Of a stretch of 64,000 nt of DNA, positions 53,183 through 63,443 are shown piece by piece. This stretch comes from Niastella koreensis GR20-10 (GTDB lineage: Bacteria > Bacteroidota > Bacteroidia > Chitinophagales > Chitinophagaceae): the NCBI RefSeq assembly GCF_000246855.1, contig NC_016609.1, positions 5,158,744 through 5,222,743 of the forward strand. Direction: 5' to 3'. A program made the position numbers and the translations under genes. Position 1 is the stretch's first letter. The number at the start of each line of letters is the position of its first letter. The notes below the pieces were generated by a model. The model saw nothing but the letters and a program-made list of their open reading frames with translations. It was not told the origin of the DNA and searched no databases.

Positions 53183-54271
53183 TTATTTTATAGGCGTTCC
53201 TTCTTTAATTTCATCGGTAGCATGTAGAAGAATTTCATCACCACCTGCTAGTCCACCAAATACTTCTGTAGAGTCTTTTGCCTTTAGCCCCTCTTTTACA
53301 TCAACCAAATGCGCTTTCCCATCTTTCACTGTAATTACATATTGCCGTTCGGTTGAACGAACAATGGAATTATTAGGAATGAGTAAAGATTTTGTTTCTG
53401 ACAACAACGGTACTTTTACTTCGGCATACATACCGGGTTTGAGTAACTGCTTGTCGTTTTGAAGATCTATTTCAATAGCTTCAGAACGTAAACTGGTGAG
53501 TGAATTGGCCGAACGGCTGATCTTTGCTTCCAATGTTTTTTCGGGCATGGAGTTGAAAACAAAACTTACCGGCCGGTTCAGATCAACCTGGTCAACATAG
53601 GCTTCGGGTATATACACTTCCAGCCGGAGTTTTTGTAAATGCTGTAATACCAGCATCGGTTGATCATTAGATTTGCTGCCGGGCCCAACCAGAGCGCCTG
53701 ATGAAATGTTACGTTGAATGATCACGCCATCAAAAGGTGCTGTAATGATAAGATAGTTCTTGTAGTTCTTCATCACATCTACATTGGATCTTTCAGCCAT
53801 TACAATGGCATCGTCGGCCTTCATGCGTGACATGGCATTGTCAAGATCCAACGGGGCAACGGAACCGGGTTCTTTGGCAGCCTCATTTAACCGGCGATAT
53901 TTTTCCTTGCTGGCTACCGCATTTTCCTGCGCCTGAACAAATTTTGAATTGGCCATTTGTACCTGCGATTCCATTTCAGGCGCTTCCAGGCGAACCAACA
54001 CCTGCCCCTTTCTTACTTTTGTTCCCCTGTCAACCAGCACTTCTTTTACAAAGCCATTCACCTTGGCATACAGGTTCACTTCTTCAAATGGTTTTAACTG
54101 CCCGGGCAATTTTACATAACTCGCCAAGGGATTTTCGGTCACCCGGCCTATTTCGTATTTACTCATTTCACTGGTGGCAGCCGATTTCACCGTAAGGTCT
54201 ACGGGTTTTTCTACATGTCCACAGGCGTATAACAGCACACTGAATATTACTACTGCACAAATATTTTTCAT
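53183..54271 (-). CDS. periplasmic adaptor (membrane fusion) lipoprotein of an RND efflux system
   Basis: A 362-residue adaptor with lipobox LLYAC (Cys17). Biotinyl/lipoyl-like halves (VNGFVKEVLVDRGTKVRKGQ near residue 72, and ITAPFDGVIIQRNISSGALV near 177) flank a coiled-coil hairpin (about 100-160), followed by beta-barrel and membrane-proximal domains. It links the RND pump with TolC. Last gene of the efflux operon, 2 bases after the pump. Confidence 0.92.
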   Translation of the reverse strand: MKNICAVVIFSVLLYACGHVEKPVDLTVKSAATSEMSKYEIGRVTENPLASYVKLPGQLKPFEEVNLYAKVNGFVKEVLVDRGTKVRKGQVLVRLEAPEMESQVQMANSKFVQAQENAVASKEKYRRLNEAAKEPGSVAPLDLDNAMSRMKADDAIVMAERSNVDVMKNYKNYLIITAPFDGVIIQRNISSGALVGPGSKSNDQPMLVLQHLQKLRLEVYIPEAYVDQVDLNRPVSFVFNSMPEKTLEAKISRSANSLTSLRSEAIEIDLQNDKQLLKPGMYAEVKVPLLSETKSLLIPNNSIVRSTERQYVITVKDGKAHLVDVKEGLKAKDSTEVFGGLAGGDEILLHATDEIKEGTPIK

Positions 54272-54273
54272 GC

Positions 54274-57200
54274 TTAACTATTTATTGTTGTATTGATTGT
54301 TGGGTTTAATTTTCCATTCATCGGGTGATCGACATGCTCTGTTTCGGGCATCAGGGAAGGTGATTTGTAGGATGCCTTTCTTTGCATCCAGGCAAACACC
54401 TGTGGCAGGATCAATAAGGCAGCAAGCGTGGAAGCTGCCAGGCCTCCAATTACCGCGCGGCCTAATGGCGCAGATTGTTCACCTGCTTCCCCCATACCGG
54501 ATGCCATTGGGATCATCCCGGCTATCATCGCAAAACTGGTCATTAAGATGGGACGTAACCGGATGCCCGCACTCGTTACCGCAGCTTTTGTTGCATCACG
54601 GTATTCCAATCTTAACTTTTCGGCATTCGTAACAATCAAAATGGCGTTGGCCACCGATACCCCTGTACTCATGATCATACCCATATACGATTGCAGGTTC
54701 AGGGTAGAGCCTGTGAGCAACAAGGCAACCAGTGAACCTACGATCACTGCAGGCACAGTTGATAATACCGTAAGCGATAATTTAAACGATTGGTAATTGG
54801 CTGCCAGTAATAGGAACATCACCAATACCGCAAACATCAACCCGCTTTGCAAACTCGACAATGTTTCTGTTAACAGACTCGACATACCCCGTACTTCTGC
54901 AATCACCCCTTTAGGTGGCGTACCCACTTCACGCAATACTCTTTGCACATCGGTGGTAGCGACGCCAAGGTCTTTCTTAAAGATATTAGCGTTAATGGTG
55001 AGAAAGCGCCTGGGCCCTGAACGGTCGTACTCACCCGGCACATAAGTTGTTTTAAACGTTGCAATATCACCCAATACCGGGCTGCTCTGCCCTTTTATCA
55101 AAGGGATCTCCTTCAACTCATCCATGTTATTCATAACGTATTCGGGTATTTGCACCTGTACCTGGTAGGTATAGGCTTTGTCTTCATCGAGCCACTGGTT
55201 CTTTTCACTAAACCGGCTCGATGAGGTACTGGCGGTTACCGACCGGGCAATATCCTGTACGTTCAATCCAAACTGGGCGGCTTTCAGGCGGTCTATTGAA
55301 ATTGATACCACCGGAAACCGCAATGGCTGGGCTATTTGCACATCCCGCAAATAAGGAATGGCCTTGAGGCTGTCCAGAATTTTGGTGGCAAATTGCTCAA
55401 TATCCTGCATGTTTTTTCCCGCTACCCTAACCTCTATCGGCGTGGAGGCGCCCTGGCTCATGATCTTTTCCGTCATATCGATAGGTTCAAACTGAATACG
55501 CACATCGGGTACTTTCTGGTGAATGTTCTTTCGCAAGGCGTCTTTCAATTCATCCAGGTTCACTTTATAATCTTCATCCAGGTTTACCTGTAATACCGCT
55601 TCATGCGTACCGGTATTGAATATGTACAGGTTACTGCTGCCATAACTACTGGGAATAATACCCACGTAGGCAGAGCTGATCTTTACATGGTGATTTACCG
55701 TTGTATCGATAACCTGCAACACCTGGCGCATTTTTTCTTCCGTACGCTCCAGCCTGGTGCCATCGGGTGCCTTGATGCGTATCTGGAACTGACCGTTGTT
55801 CAACTTCGGCATCATGTCTTTACCAATTACCACAAAGGCAACAGCCGCCATGGCAAACACCAGCACCAGGTAAGTAACTACGGTAACCTTTCTGCGCTTC
55901 ATTCCCCTTTGCAGGAAATGCATGTACCGCAGCTTTACCCGCTCAAACAGATCGTTCTTCTCCGGTTGTTTATATTCATTCTCCAGGTGTCCGGTCACCT
56001 GTTTCATTTCACCGGAATCGAGTGCCTGACCTGCATGGGCATGCACCGCACCATGATGATAATGCTGGTACCGCTCGGCCTTGATGAGCCAGTTGCTGAG
56101 AATGGGCACCAGGGTTTGTGCAGCTATGTAAGACACGATCATGGTAAAACCAATAGACAATGACAGGGGTAAGAACATAGCTTTAGGTACACCGGTCATT
56201 AAAAAAGAAGGCGCAAAAACCGCCAGGATACACAGCAGGATCAGGAACAGCGGGAAGGCGATTTCCTCACAGGCATCATAAATGGCCTGTCGTTTATTTT
56301 TACCCATCTCCAGGTGCTGGTGAATATTTTCTATGGTCACCGTTGCCTGGTCAACAAGAATACCTATTGCCAGGGCCAGACCGCTCAGGGTCATAATATT
56401 GATCGTTTGCCCAAACAGGCTTAATAACAATAACCCTATCGATATGGAAACGGGGATGGTTATGATAACGATGAGACTGCTGCGCAGGTCACGCAGGAAC
56501 AATAATACCATCAACCCGGTTAACAGTGCGCCCAGGCCACCTTCGGTAGCAAGGCTCTTCACTGCATTTATCACAAACACCGACTGGTCAAATTCGTAGG
56601 TAACTTTTACATCGTCGGGCAAAAGGCTTTGGATATCGGGCAGCTTTGCTTTCAGGTCTTTCACTACCTGCCAGGTGGAAGCGTCGGCTGTTTTTACTAC
56701 CGGAATATATACCGAGCGTTTGCCATTGATCAGGGCGTAATCTACCGTAACATCTGCTGCATCCGCAACGCGGGCTACGTCTTTTATTAAAACAGGTACG
56801 CCATTTTTGGTAAGAACGGGAATATCGCCAAATTCAGTTACATCTTTTATGAGCGTATTGATGGTGGTAACGTACATGGTATTATCCAGCCGAAGGTTAC
56901 CCGATGGCGACATTACGTTAAACTTTGCCAGGGCGGCTACCACCTCATCGGGTGTAAGGTTATAACTACGTAATTTATCGGGTTCCACATTAATAGTTAT
57001 AGCCCGCGAATTGGCCCCAAACGGCGGAGGCGCCGACAACCCGGCTACCGTAGCAAACGACGGGCGAATACGGGTAGCCGCCAGATCGTAAATTTCTTTC
57101 AGGCTACGCGTTTTACTGGAAATAACCAGTTGTCCAACAGGCAGTGAAGACGCATCGAAACGAACTACCTGTGGCGGCAACGCACCCGGCGGGAAGAACT

Positions 57201-57549
57201 TCATGGCCCGGTTTACCTGCAGCGCCACCTGTGCCGATGCTTCGGCCATATCTGTTTTTTCATAAAAGCTCAGCTTCAACATGGTAAGCCCCTGGATATT
57301 CTTTGTGCTGATGCTTTTTACCCCATTCACATACAGGAACTGGTCCATTAAGCGCGTGGAGAAAAAACCCTCCATTTGCTGAGCCGACATACCACCATAA
57401 CTTTCTATAACGTAGATCGTTGGCAGGTTCAACTTTGGAAAGATATCGACCGGCATTTTCAGCGCAGCCAGCACCGAAAAAAACAGCAGGCTGACGAAGA
57501 TCACTATATTGGCAATTGGCTTTTTTAAAGCCGATGATACTAAAGACAT
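54274..57549 (-). CDS. RND-family efflux pump (AcrB/CusA-like)
   Basis: A 1091-residue inner-membrane pump with 12 helices and two large periplasmic loops. The proton-relay region reads GLALAIGILVDQATVTIENI (Asp400); a second Asp present in AcrB is Gln here. PFGANSRAITINVEPDKL and the N-terminal MPVDIFPKLNLPTIYVIESY are typical of the family. Oddity: a His-rich cytoplasmic loop (RYQHYHHGAVHAHAG, 493-507) is not usual and might bind metal. The gene order TolC-pump-adaptor is the reverse of the usual one. Confidence 0.93.
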   Translation of the reverse strand: MSLVSSALKKPIANIVIFVSLLFFSVLAALKMPVDIFPKLNLPTIYVIESYGGMSAQQMEGFFSTRLMDQFLYVNGVKSISTKNIQGLTMLKLSFYEKTDMAEASAQVALQVNRAMKFFPPGALPPQVVRFDASSLPVGQLVISSKTRSLKEIYDLAATRIRPSFATVAGLSAPPPFGANSRAITINVEPDKLRSYNLTPDEVVAALAKFNVMSPSGNLRLDNTMYVTTINTLIKDVTEFGDIPVLTKNGVPVLIKDVARVADAADVTVDYALINGKRSVYIPVVKTADASTWQVVKDLKAKLPDIQSLLPDDVKVTYEFDQSVFVINAVKSLATEGGLGALLTGLMVLLFLRDLRSSLIVIITIPVSISIGLLLLSLFGQTINIMTLSGLALAIGILVDQATVTIENIHQHLEMGKNKRQAIYDACEEIAFPLFLILLCILAVFAPSFLMTGVPKAMFLPLSLSIGFTMIVSYIAAQTLVPILSNWLIKAERYQHYHHGAVHAHAGQALDSGEMKQVTGHLENEYKQPEKNDLFERVKLRYMHFLQRGMKRRKVTVVTYLVLVFAMAAVAFVVIGKDMMPKLNNGQFQIRIKAPDGTRLERTEEKMRQVLQVIDTTVNHHVKISSAYVGIIPSSYGSSNLYIFNTGTHEAVLQVNLDEDYKVNLDELKDALRKNIHQKVPDVRIQFEPIDMTEKIMSQGASTPIEVRVAGKNMQDIEQFATKILDSLKAIPYLRDVQIAQPLRFPVVSISIDRLKAAQFGLNVQDIARSVTASTSSSRFSEKNQWLDEDKAYTYQVQVQIPEYVMNNMDELKEIPLIKGQSSPVLGDIATFKTTYVPGEYDRSGPRRFLTINANIFKKDLGVATTDVQRVLREVGTPPKGVIAEVRGMSSLLTETLSSLQSGLMFAVLVMFLLLAANYQSFKLSLTVLSTVPAVIVGSLVALLLTGSTLNLQSYMGMIMSTGVSVANAILIVTNAEKLRLEYRDATKAAVTSAGIRLRPILMTSFAMIAGMIPMASGMGEAGEQSAPLGRAVIGGLAASTLAALLILPQVFAWMQRKASYKSPSLMPETEHVDHPMNGKLNPTINTTINS

Positions 57550-57558
57550 ACTACCTCA

Positions 57559-58959
57559 TTAATTGGTGAATTGTAATAGGGTTTGCACCTGGTTGCTGTT
57601 AATAGCTTTCTCGAACAGCATTTGACTGTACACATATTTAGCCCTGATTAAATCAGTTTCAGCCCGGTACAAAACTTCCAGCGCTGTGTTCAATTCCAGG
57701 ATACTGGTCAACCCATTCTTATATAAGGAAAGTTGCTGCCGGTAAGCAGCCTGGGCTGCCGCCAGCTGGTGCGGAATTTCCTGCAACCCTTCTGTTGCGG
57801 TAACCAGTTGTGCATCTACCTTATTTTCATTCAGGTTTAACAGCATCTGTTGTTGTTGAAACTGTTTTTCTGCATAATTGGTTGCTGCCTGCTGTGTTCT
57901 TAATTGCAACTGTTTTCGTTTCAGGTCAAAGAGATCATAGGTAATGCCAACGCCAACCAAATAATTGCCGCGCTCAAACCCAAACCCTTTTGTTAAACTC
58001 CTGAATTCATCGCGGCTGCTCACACTACTACCCCGGCCCCAAATTGCACCCTGTAAAGAAACGGTGGGCAAAAAGCTCTTTTTAACCAGGCGTTCCTTGT
58101 CAATGCTGTTTTGGTACAATGAATTATAATAATTCAACAACGGATGGCTGGCCATGGCCGAATCGGCCCCCGGTAAGGTTGCCTGGTTTACGGCCACTAT
58201 TTTATTAATGTAATTGGTATCTGCCTGCAGCTTTTCAACAGGAATATTGCCAAGGGCCGATAACATTAATTTGAATTGTTGCGCCTGCCCTTTCAGTTGA
58301 ACATAGTTCAACCGCAGCTTCGAGATCTCCGCTTCGGCAATACTGGTGTCAACTCCGGGTTTGATGCCGCTTTTTGCCAGCACCATTACCGAATGCTGAA
58401 TTTCTTTGTTCCGCTGAATGTGCAGTAATTGAATAGACATGAACTCTTCGGTGCGCAGCCATTGCAGATAGTTATCGATGGCCACTGCCTGCAACTGATA
58501 TTTACTCTGGTTGTATTTTGATTTTTCTACCTCAACATTGGAAGCCGCCACCTGCTGCAGCGCCCTGTTCTCGCCAAAATCATAGAGCGTCCAGTTTACG
58601 TTGGCAATCCCCAGATCGGTTAAAATGGTAGAACTGTTTCCTTCCGTGCGCACTTTTGAATTACTGGGCACCACACCGTACGAAAAATAACCACCTGGTA
58701 AATTGTTATTGGTACCCAGGTTTACCTGTGCGTTCAAATTGAATTCGGGTAACCGGTTGAAACGTGCCGCATTTTGCTGGGCCAGTTTTACTAAAATGGC
58801 TGCGGAATCGGGCGTGAGAAAGGCAGATTGGGTATTCACCCGGTCTAGCAATGTTGCCAACCCACAGGCACAGGTATCACTTTGCGCATACGCGTTCAAC
58901 CCCAAAACCGAAAGCCCCAGATATAAAAGAAGAAAATTCGCTTTTCTAAATGATGTCAT
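57559..58959 (-). CDS. TolC-family outer-membrane efflux protein
   Basis: A 466-residue outer-membrane channel. The start at 58959 gives the signal peptide MTSFRKANFLLLYLGLSVLG and so on to AYA-Q; the frame's extension to 59025 does not. Two OEP repeats (about 30-230 and 260-460) with the long alpha-hairpins (QALQVAASNVEVEKSKYNQS-type helices) are clear. First of three tightly spaced efflux genes, 9 bases before the pump. Confidence 0.92.
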   Translation of the reverse strand: MTSFRKANFLLLYLGLSVLGLNAYAQSDTCACGLATLLDRVNTQSAFLTPDSAAILVKLAQQNAARFNRLPEFNLNAQVNLGTNNNLPGGYFSYGVVPSNSKVRTEGNSSTILTDLGIANVNWTLYDFGENRALQQVAASNVEVEKSKYNQSKYQLQAVAIDNYLQWLRTEEFMSIQLLHIQRNKEIQHSVMVLAKSGIKPGVDTSIAEAEISKLRLNYVQLKGQAQQFKLMLSALGNIPVEKLQADTNYINKIVAVNQATLPGADSAMASHPLLNYYNSLYQNSIDKERLVKKSFLPTVSLQGAIWGRGSSVSSRDEFRSLTKGFGFERGNYLVGVGITYDLFDLKRKQLQLRTQQAATNYAEKQFQQQQMLLNLNENKVDAQLVTATEGLQEIPHQLAAAQAAYRQQLSLYKNGLTSILELNTALEVLYRAETDLIRAKYVYSQMLFEKAINSNQVQTLLQFTN

Positions 58960-59097
58960 ACGAATGGATGTAAAGACCTGCCGGTGCTGAAACAGCAACC
59001 AGGTCACATGCATAAAAAATTTCAAGAAATTGGAAATATTAATACAGGAAATCCTTGTATTAACTGAGCCGGTAATCTTTAGTAAGGGAAATATAAA

Positions 59098-59472
59098 TTA
59101 TGCTGCAGGCGGGCCACGAAGGGAGGAGTGTAGCAATATAGGGTCCTGTAATACCGGAACCTGGTTGTATATTGGCTTTGTATCAACAACGAACTCAACA
59201 GCTTCCTGTTTGGAAAGATAGGGAACCTGGTAAGGGTCCTGGTGGAGGTACCGTTTATTATACCGCGGTTGATGGACCGAGAGCTTTTTTAATGTGATGG
59301 TGATCTTACCGCTCCCGGCTTTCGCAGCATTAATGTTTGAAATGGAAGTTACATGCGCGCCACTGGCAGGACTAAAGGTATACCTTAAGTTCAGCTGAAC
59401 TATTAAAAAAAGCAGATATACCCCCAGCACACTTAGTTTGCCAATAAAAGATCGTAGCTTTTTAAGCCGCAT
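59098..59472 (-). CDS. small single-helix membrane protein of unknown function
   Basis: A 124-residue protein with one N-terminal helix (about 12-30, LSVLGVYLLFLIVQL) and a basic, Tyr- and Pro-rich remainder, ending in PPAA. No family recognised. It lies between the NTF2-like gene and the TolC gene in the same direction, about 138 bases before TolC, so it may be part of the efflux operon. Confidence 0.5.
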   Translation of the reverse strand: MRLKKLRSFIGKLSVLGVYLLFLIVQLNLRYTFSPASGAHVTSISNINAAKAGSGKITITLKKLSVHQPRYNKRYLHQDPYQVPYLSKQEAVEFVVDTKPIYNQVPVLQDPILLHSSLRGPPAA

Positions 59473-59643
59473 GTGATAAAATTATAAAAAAATCCCGATG
59501 CTGTAACTACAACGGGCTGGCGTTAACCAACTGATTGCAAGATGATTTTATTCCACCCGGGGTTGTATGCCACCATAAAAAAAGGCCACCTCGCATTACG
59601 AAGACAGCCATAACATATTACATTGAAAATGTGGCAGATAGAC

Positions 59644-60054
59644 TTATCTATATCTTCTATCTTTTTCCTCAATGGGATAATCATTGGCGCTCATATCCCG
59701 GCGGCGCATCAGCCCTTCTTCATCAAATTCCCAATGCTCATTGCCATGGGTACGAAACCACTGACCACCGGCGTCGCGCCATTCGTATTCAAAACGAACT
59801 GAAATACGGTTGTCAGTAAAACACCACAGTTCCTTCATTAATTTGTAATCGAGCTCCTTTTGCCATTTGCGGGTAAGGAATTCTTTGATGGCTTCGCGGC
59901 CGGTAAAGAATTCGGTGCGGTTACGCCATTCCGAGTTAACGCTGTACGCCAGGGCTACTTTTTCGGGGTTTCTTGTGTTCCAGGCATCTTCGGCCAGTTT
60001 CACTTTCGCCAGCGCAGTTTCCCTGGTGAACGGTGGTTTAATTGTTATACTCAT
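59644..60054 (-). CDS. nuclear-transport-factor-2-like protein (DUF1348)
   Basis: A 136-residue protein of the DUF1348/SnoaL-like family: [40 protein letters not shown] and [20 protein letters not shown]. Members are small cone-shaped domains, sometimes enzymes, of unknown specific role. It follows the TetR gene by 14 bases and is likely under its control. Confidence 0.88.
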   Translation of the reverse strand: MSITIKPPFTRETALAKVKLAEDAWNTRNPEKVALAYSVNSEWRNRTEFFTGREAIKEFLTRKWQKELDYKLMKELWCFTDNRISVRFEYEWRDAGGQWFRTHGNEHWEFDEEGLMRRRDMSANDYPIEEKDRRYR

Positions 60055-60068
60055 GTTGTAAGGGTTTA

Positions 60069-60659
60069 TTATTTCATGTCAAAGCAGAGCTGCAGGTTCA
60101 ACTCCACCAGTTTTTCGAGTTCCTTTTCGCTGTACAATCTTCTGGTAATATTTATTCCGTTCCACAAATTCAACAGGTGTTTGGCTAATAATGCCGGTTG
60201 AATGGCGCTGGTCAGTTGCCCTGCTTTTTGCGCTTTTGTCAATTCATTATAGAACAACTTTTCAATTTCGATCAGCTTCTCTTTGGCAATTTTTTCCAGG
60301 TCGGGGTCCAAACCGGTTGTTTCGCCCAGGATATTTACATAAAAACAACCTTTTGTATGTGCTGTCGGATCATCGGGATACGCCACATGCAGAAATATTT
60401 CCCGGATGGCATCAACTGTATTATCATGCTTTGCAAACACTACTTTCATGTTGCGGATAAACCGCTGCGCAAACCATTCAAACACTTTTACAAACAATTC
60501 CCGTTTGTTGCCGAACGCGTTGTATAAACTGCCTTTGTTCATATCCATGGCAGTCAATAAGTCTTCCGTTGACGCCGCTTCGTAGCCTTTTATCCAAAAG
60601 ACTTCCGCCGCCTGCGCCAGCGCTTTTTCTTCATCAAACAAACGGTTCCTTCCACTCAT
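60069..60659 (-). CDS. TetR-family transcriptional repressor
   Basis: A 196-residue repressor. The N-terminal HTH (about 10-50) includes [20 protein letters not shown] and [20 protein letters not shown]; the C-terminal ligand domain (about 80-190) is close to the DUF1956/TetR_C subgroup. A strong promoter with an ACCAAACGGT half-site palindrome lies directly upstream. It heads the NTF2-like and efflux genes. Confidence 0.92.
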   Translation of the reverse strand: MSGRNRLFDEEKALAQAAEVFWIKGYEAASTEDLLTAMDMNKGSLYNAFGNKRELFVKVFEWFAQRFIRNMKVVFAKHDNTVDAIREIFLHVAYPDDPTAHTKGCFYVNILGETTGLDPDLEKIAKEKLIEIEKLFYNELTKAQKAGQLTSAIQPALLAKHLLNLWNGINITRRLYSEKELEKLVELNLQLCFDMK

Positions 60660-60676
60660 GATTGCTGTTTACGGTG

Positions 60677-60707
60677 CAAATGTATCATTTTATACCAAAC
60701 GGTCAAA
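60677..60707 (-). promoter_or_regulatory. TetR-gene promoter with candidate operator
   Basis: On the minus strand TTTG is followed after 19 bases by TACATTTG, an exact match to the Bacteroidetes -33/-7 consensus, 18 bases before the ATG at 60659. The spacer contains ACCGTTTGGT (60694-60703), an imperfect palindrome with the ACC-N4-GGT halves seen at TetR sites, placed where bound repressor would block polymerase. Confidence 0.55.
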
Positions 60708-60798
60708 AATAATAATTAACAACAATAAATAAGGGGATGTAGATACATCCCCCGCTATAGACAAACTAATTGTCACTGAGAACCGTTATAAATTCGTT

Positions 60799-63330
60799 TT
60801 ATTTTTTAGGATCCAATGCTGTGGTTATCCGGTCTGCCAGGTCTTTCAGGTGATCTACCGACATCACATCCTGGTAATTTGGCAAAGCCCGTTTTATTTC
60901 AGCAGCCAGGTCACGCGCATGCGCCTTTACTATCGAACTGGCATCACTGTCTGGTGCCAACGCTCCTTTATCGGGCGGCAGTAAGGTCAACAGTTTTATT
61001 ACATACACTTTTTGCAGGTTACGCCGGTTCAAACTGATGGGTTTGTTCGCTGCCAGCTCTGAGAAAATACCTTTCCGCAAATCGGTCAGCATTTCCGGCA
61101 CCGTATAGGCTTTGGCGCCTGATTCTGCTTCCTGCATGGCCAGGCGGTTGATGTATTTGGCATCGAGCAGCTGCAACAGAATTCCTTTCTGTACATTTTC
61201 AACACCGGCAAAACTGGTGGAGCTGATGTTATATAAATGAGTATCGCGCAACCATTCCGGCGTGGTGAACAATTCTTTTTGCAGAAAAGCCATGGCGCGT
61301 TTTTGTTTTTCCTTTGGCACAAAATCGTATACATCACCGGGTTGTTCAACTGTTTTGGGGGTTGTCAATATACCCCCGATATTCATGAGCACGTGGCCCA
61401 TATACCGGTTATACTGATTCACCAGTTCGGTATACATCTCGCCTGCGCGGGCATAATCCTCATCCGGTTCCTGTGTCCATTTGATGAGATTGGGTAAGAT
61501 CCTTTTCAGGTTTTTGATACCATAGGCGCTGGCAAGCATGGCATCATCACCCAGGTCTTCATTCTGGTTTCTCGGATCGAGCCCGGTAGATGCATCGCCC
61601 TGCACCGCTTCTATTCCAAAAAAGTATTGGGGGCCTGATTTTAATTTATCGATGATCCATTTATTTAAGATGGGTTTTTCTTCATTGGCGGTTTTGTTTC
61701 CGGGGATCAATCTGTATCCCCACTCTATTGCCCATTTATCATAATCCCCAATGCGCGGGAACAATCCCTTTTCGCTGATGTGATCTTCCGGTTGAGCCAC
61801 ATAGTTAAAACGGGCGTAATCCATAATGGAAGGCGTGTGTCCATGCGCTTCTACCCAGGCTTTATCGCGCAGCTTTTCAACCGGCACGGTAGAAGATGCG
61901 CCCCAGTTGTGGCGTAACCCCAATGTATGTCCTATTTCATGCGATGATACAAATCGGATCAGCTCGCCCATCAGCGAATCATCGAACTGTGGTTTGTTGG
62001 CGCGTGGGTCAACGGCGCCGGCCTGAATGAAATACCATTTGTACAGGATGTCCATTACGTTGTGATACCAGTTGATGTGCGTTTCCAGGATCTCGCCGCT
62101 GCGGGGATCTTTTACACTGGGACCGCTGGCATTGGCAAAATCAGAGGGTTTGTATACCAATGCAGAGTGACGGGCATCATCAATGCTCCAGGTACTGTCT
62201 TCTTCTTTGGTAGGCGCTTCTTTGGCTACAATAGCATTTTTGAAACCGGCTTTTTCAAATGCCGTCTGCCAGTCGTTCACGCCCTGGATCAAATACGGTA
62301 CCCACTTCTTTGGGGTTAACGGATCGATGTAAATAACGATCGGCTTTTGCGGCTCCACCAACTCCCCGCGATTATATTTTTCTACATCTTCCGGTTTAGG
62401 CTCCAGCCGCCAGCGCCAGATGTTGCTGGTTCTTTTTACCCCCTGGGGATTGGCGTCAAAGTCAACATAATCGGTTGGCCACAGTCCAAAGAAACCAACG
62501 CGCGGGTCGTATGGCCTGCCATTCATAGGTTCTTTAGGCAGTAATACTATTGAGTTATTAAATTCAAACGTAAGGGGCATTACGGTGGTGCTGTTGGGTT
62601 TGGGAACCGCATAGGTTTTTACCGACTGGATCTCGATGTTCATGGGGAAGGCCCTGATGCTGTCGATATAACTTCTGTCGGGCAGTACCGTACCTAAACC
62701 GGTCCAGGCTTTTATATCGGCCTGATAGCCAAACACCGGGTTGTCGCTGACCAGATAATCAGTTACATCAATAACGGTGGTATGTTTGTCCTTGTTGATC
62801 GCTTTTACCGGGAAGGCCGCATAAATAGGCTGGATGTTATTTGTCTCCAGGGTTTTTGATAACCCGTTTGCTGAGCTGTCATTGGAACGTTCTTTATAAG
62901 AGATCACACTCAACATGATCTTGTTAATACTACCTTTTCCAAAACGGATCACGCTCTCCCCGATCCAGTCGCCTGAATAACTCATTAACCTGCTCAATGG
63001 GTTCCGGTATTCGGAAGATGATTTGGAAATGCGGTTCACCGTAAGCAGATCGCGGCCCAGGATGGAATCGGGTAATTCAAACAATAACCGGTCATCAATT
63101 TTATGAACCTTAAAAAAACCGGTGGCGGTTTTGGCGTCGGCTGTTACTACATCTTTATAGGGTTTCAGGGCATCCGGCTTTGGCAATGATTTTACCAGAG
63201 CAGCCACAGAATCTACCTTTTTGAGTTTTGTTGTATCGGCTTTGGGAGTCTTTTGCGCTAGCGCAGAAACACCGGTTAAATAAATAAGGGCAATAGATAA
63301 CAGTACCCGTTTTGTTATACGTGTTAACAT
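60799..63330 (-). CDS. secreted zinc-dependent metalloprotease (DUF5117/DUF5118/DUF4953 type)
   Basis: An 843-residue metallopeptidase with a signal peptide (about residues 1-25, ending SALA-Q). An N-terminal DUF5118 part and DUF5117 lead to the zinc-binding motif HEIGHTLGLRH at 464-474 (Glu465 catalytic; His464, His468 and His474 as metal ligands), within Met-zincin-type DUF4953. The Met-turn may be SIMDYARF (about 491-498). This arrangement is common in Bacteroidota; substrate unknown. Confidence 0.92.
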   Translation of the reverse strand: MLTRITKRVLLSIALIYLTGVSALAQKTPKADTTKLKKVDSVAALVKSLPKPDALKPYKDVVTADAKTATGFFKVHKIDDRLLFELPDSILGRDLLTVNRISKSSSEYRNPLSRLMSYSGDWIGESVIRFGKGSINKIMLSVISYKERSNDSSANGLSKTLETNNIQPIYAAFPVKAINKDKHTTVIDVTDYLVSDNPVFGYQADIKAWTGLGTVLPDRSYIDSIRAFPMNIEIQSVKTYAVPKPNSTTVMPLTFEFNNSIVLLPKEPMNGRPYDPRVGFFGLWPTDYVDFDANPQGVKRTSNIWRWRLEPKPEDVEKYNRGELVEPQKPIVIYIDPLTPKKWVPYLIQGVNDWQTAFEKAGFKNAIVAKEAPTKEEDSTWSIDDARHSALVYKPSDFANASGPSVKDPRSGEILETHINWYHNVMDILYKWYFIQAGAVDPRANKPQFDDSLMGELIRFVSSHEIGHTLGLRHNWGASSTVPVEKLRDKAWVEAHGHTPSIMDYARFNYVAQPEDHISEKGLFPRIGDYDKWAIEWGYRLIPGNKTANEEKPILNKWIIDKLKSGPQYFFGIEAVQGDASTGLDPRNQNEDLGDDAMLASAYGIKNLKRILPNLIKWTQEPDEDYARAGEMYTELVNQYNRYMGHVLMNIGGILTTPKTVEQPGDVYDFVPKEKQKRAMAFLQKELFTTPEWLRDTHLYNISSTSFAGVENVQKGILLQLLDAKYINRLAMQEAESGAKAYTVPEMLTDLRKGIFSELAANKPISLNRRNLQKVYVIKLLTLLPPDKGALAPDSDASSIVKAHARDLAAEIKRALPNYQDVMSVDHLKDLADRITTALDPKK

Positions 63331-63336
63331 GAAATT

Positions 63337-63437
63337 AGTTTAAAGTTGAAAGTTCACAGTTCAACGTTCAAAGTTTAAAGCCCGATCAGCATATACGCAG
63401 AAAAGAACTTTAAATTTTAAACCATAAACTGTAAACT
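63337..63437. repeat. short-word repeat element upstream of the metalloprotease
   Basis: Left arm: AGTTTAAAGTTGAAAGTTCA and further varied words (63337-63380). Right arm: GAACTTTAAATTTTAAACCA and following (63405-63437), roughly the complement. Spacer of about 24 bases. It lies between the SusD tail (stop at 63444, six bases away) and the protease start. Confidence 0.7.
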
Positions 63438-63443
63438 CATGTG

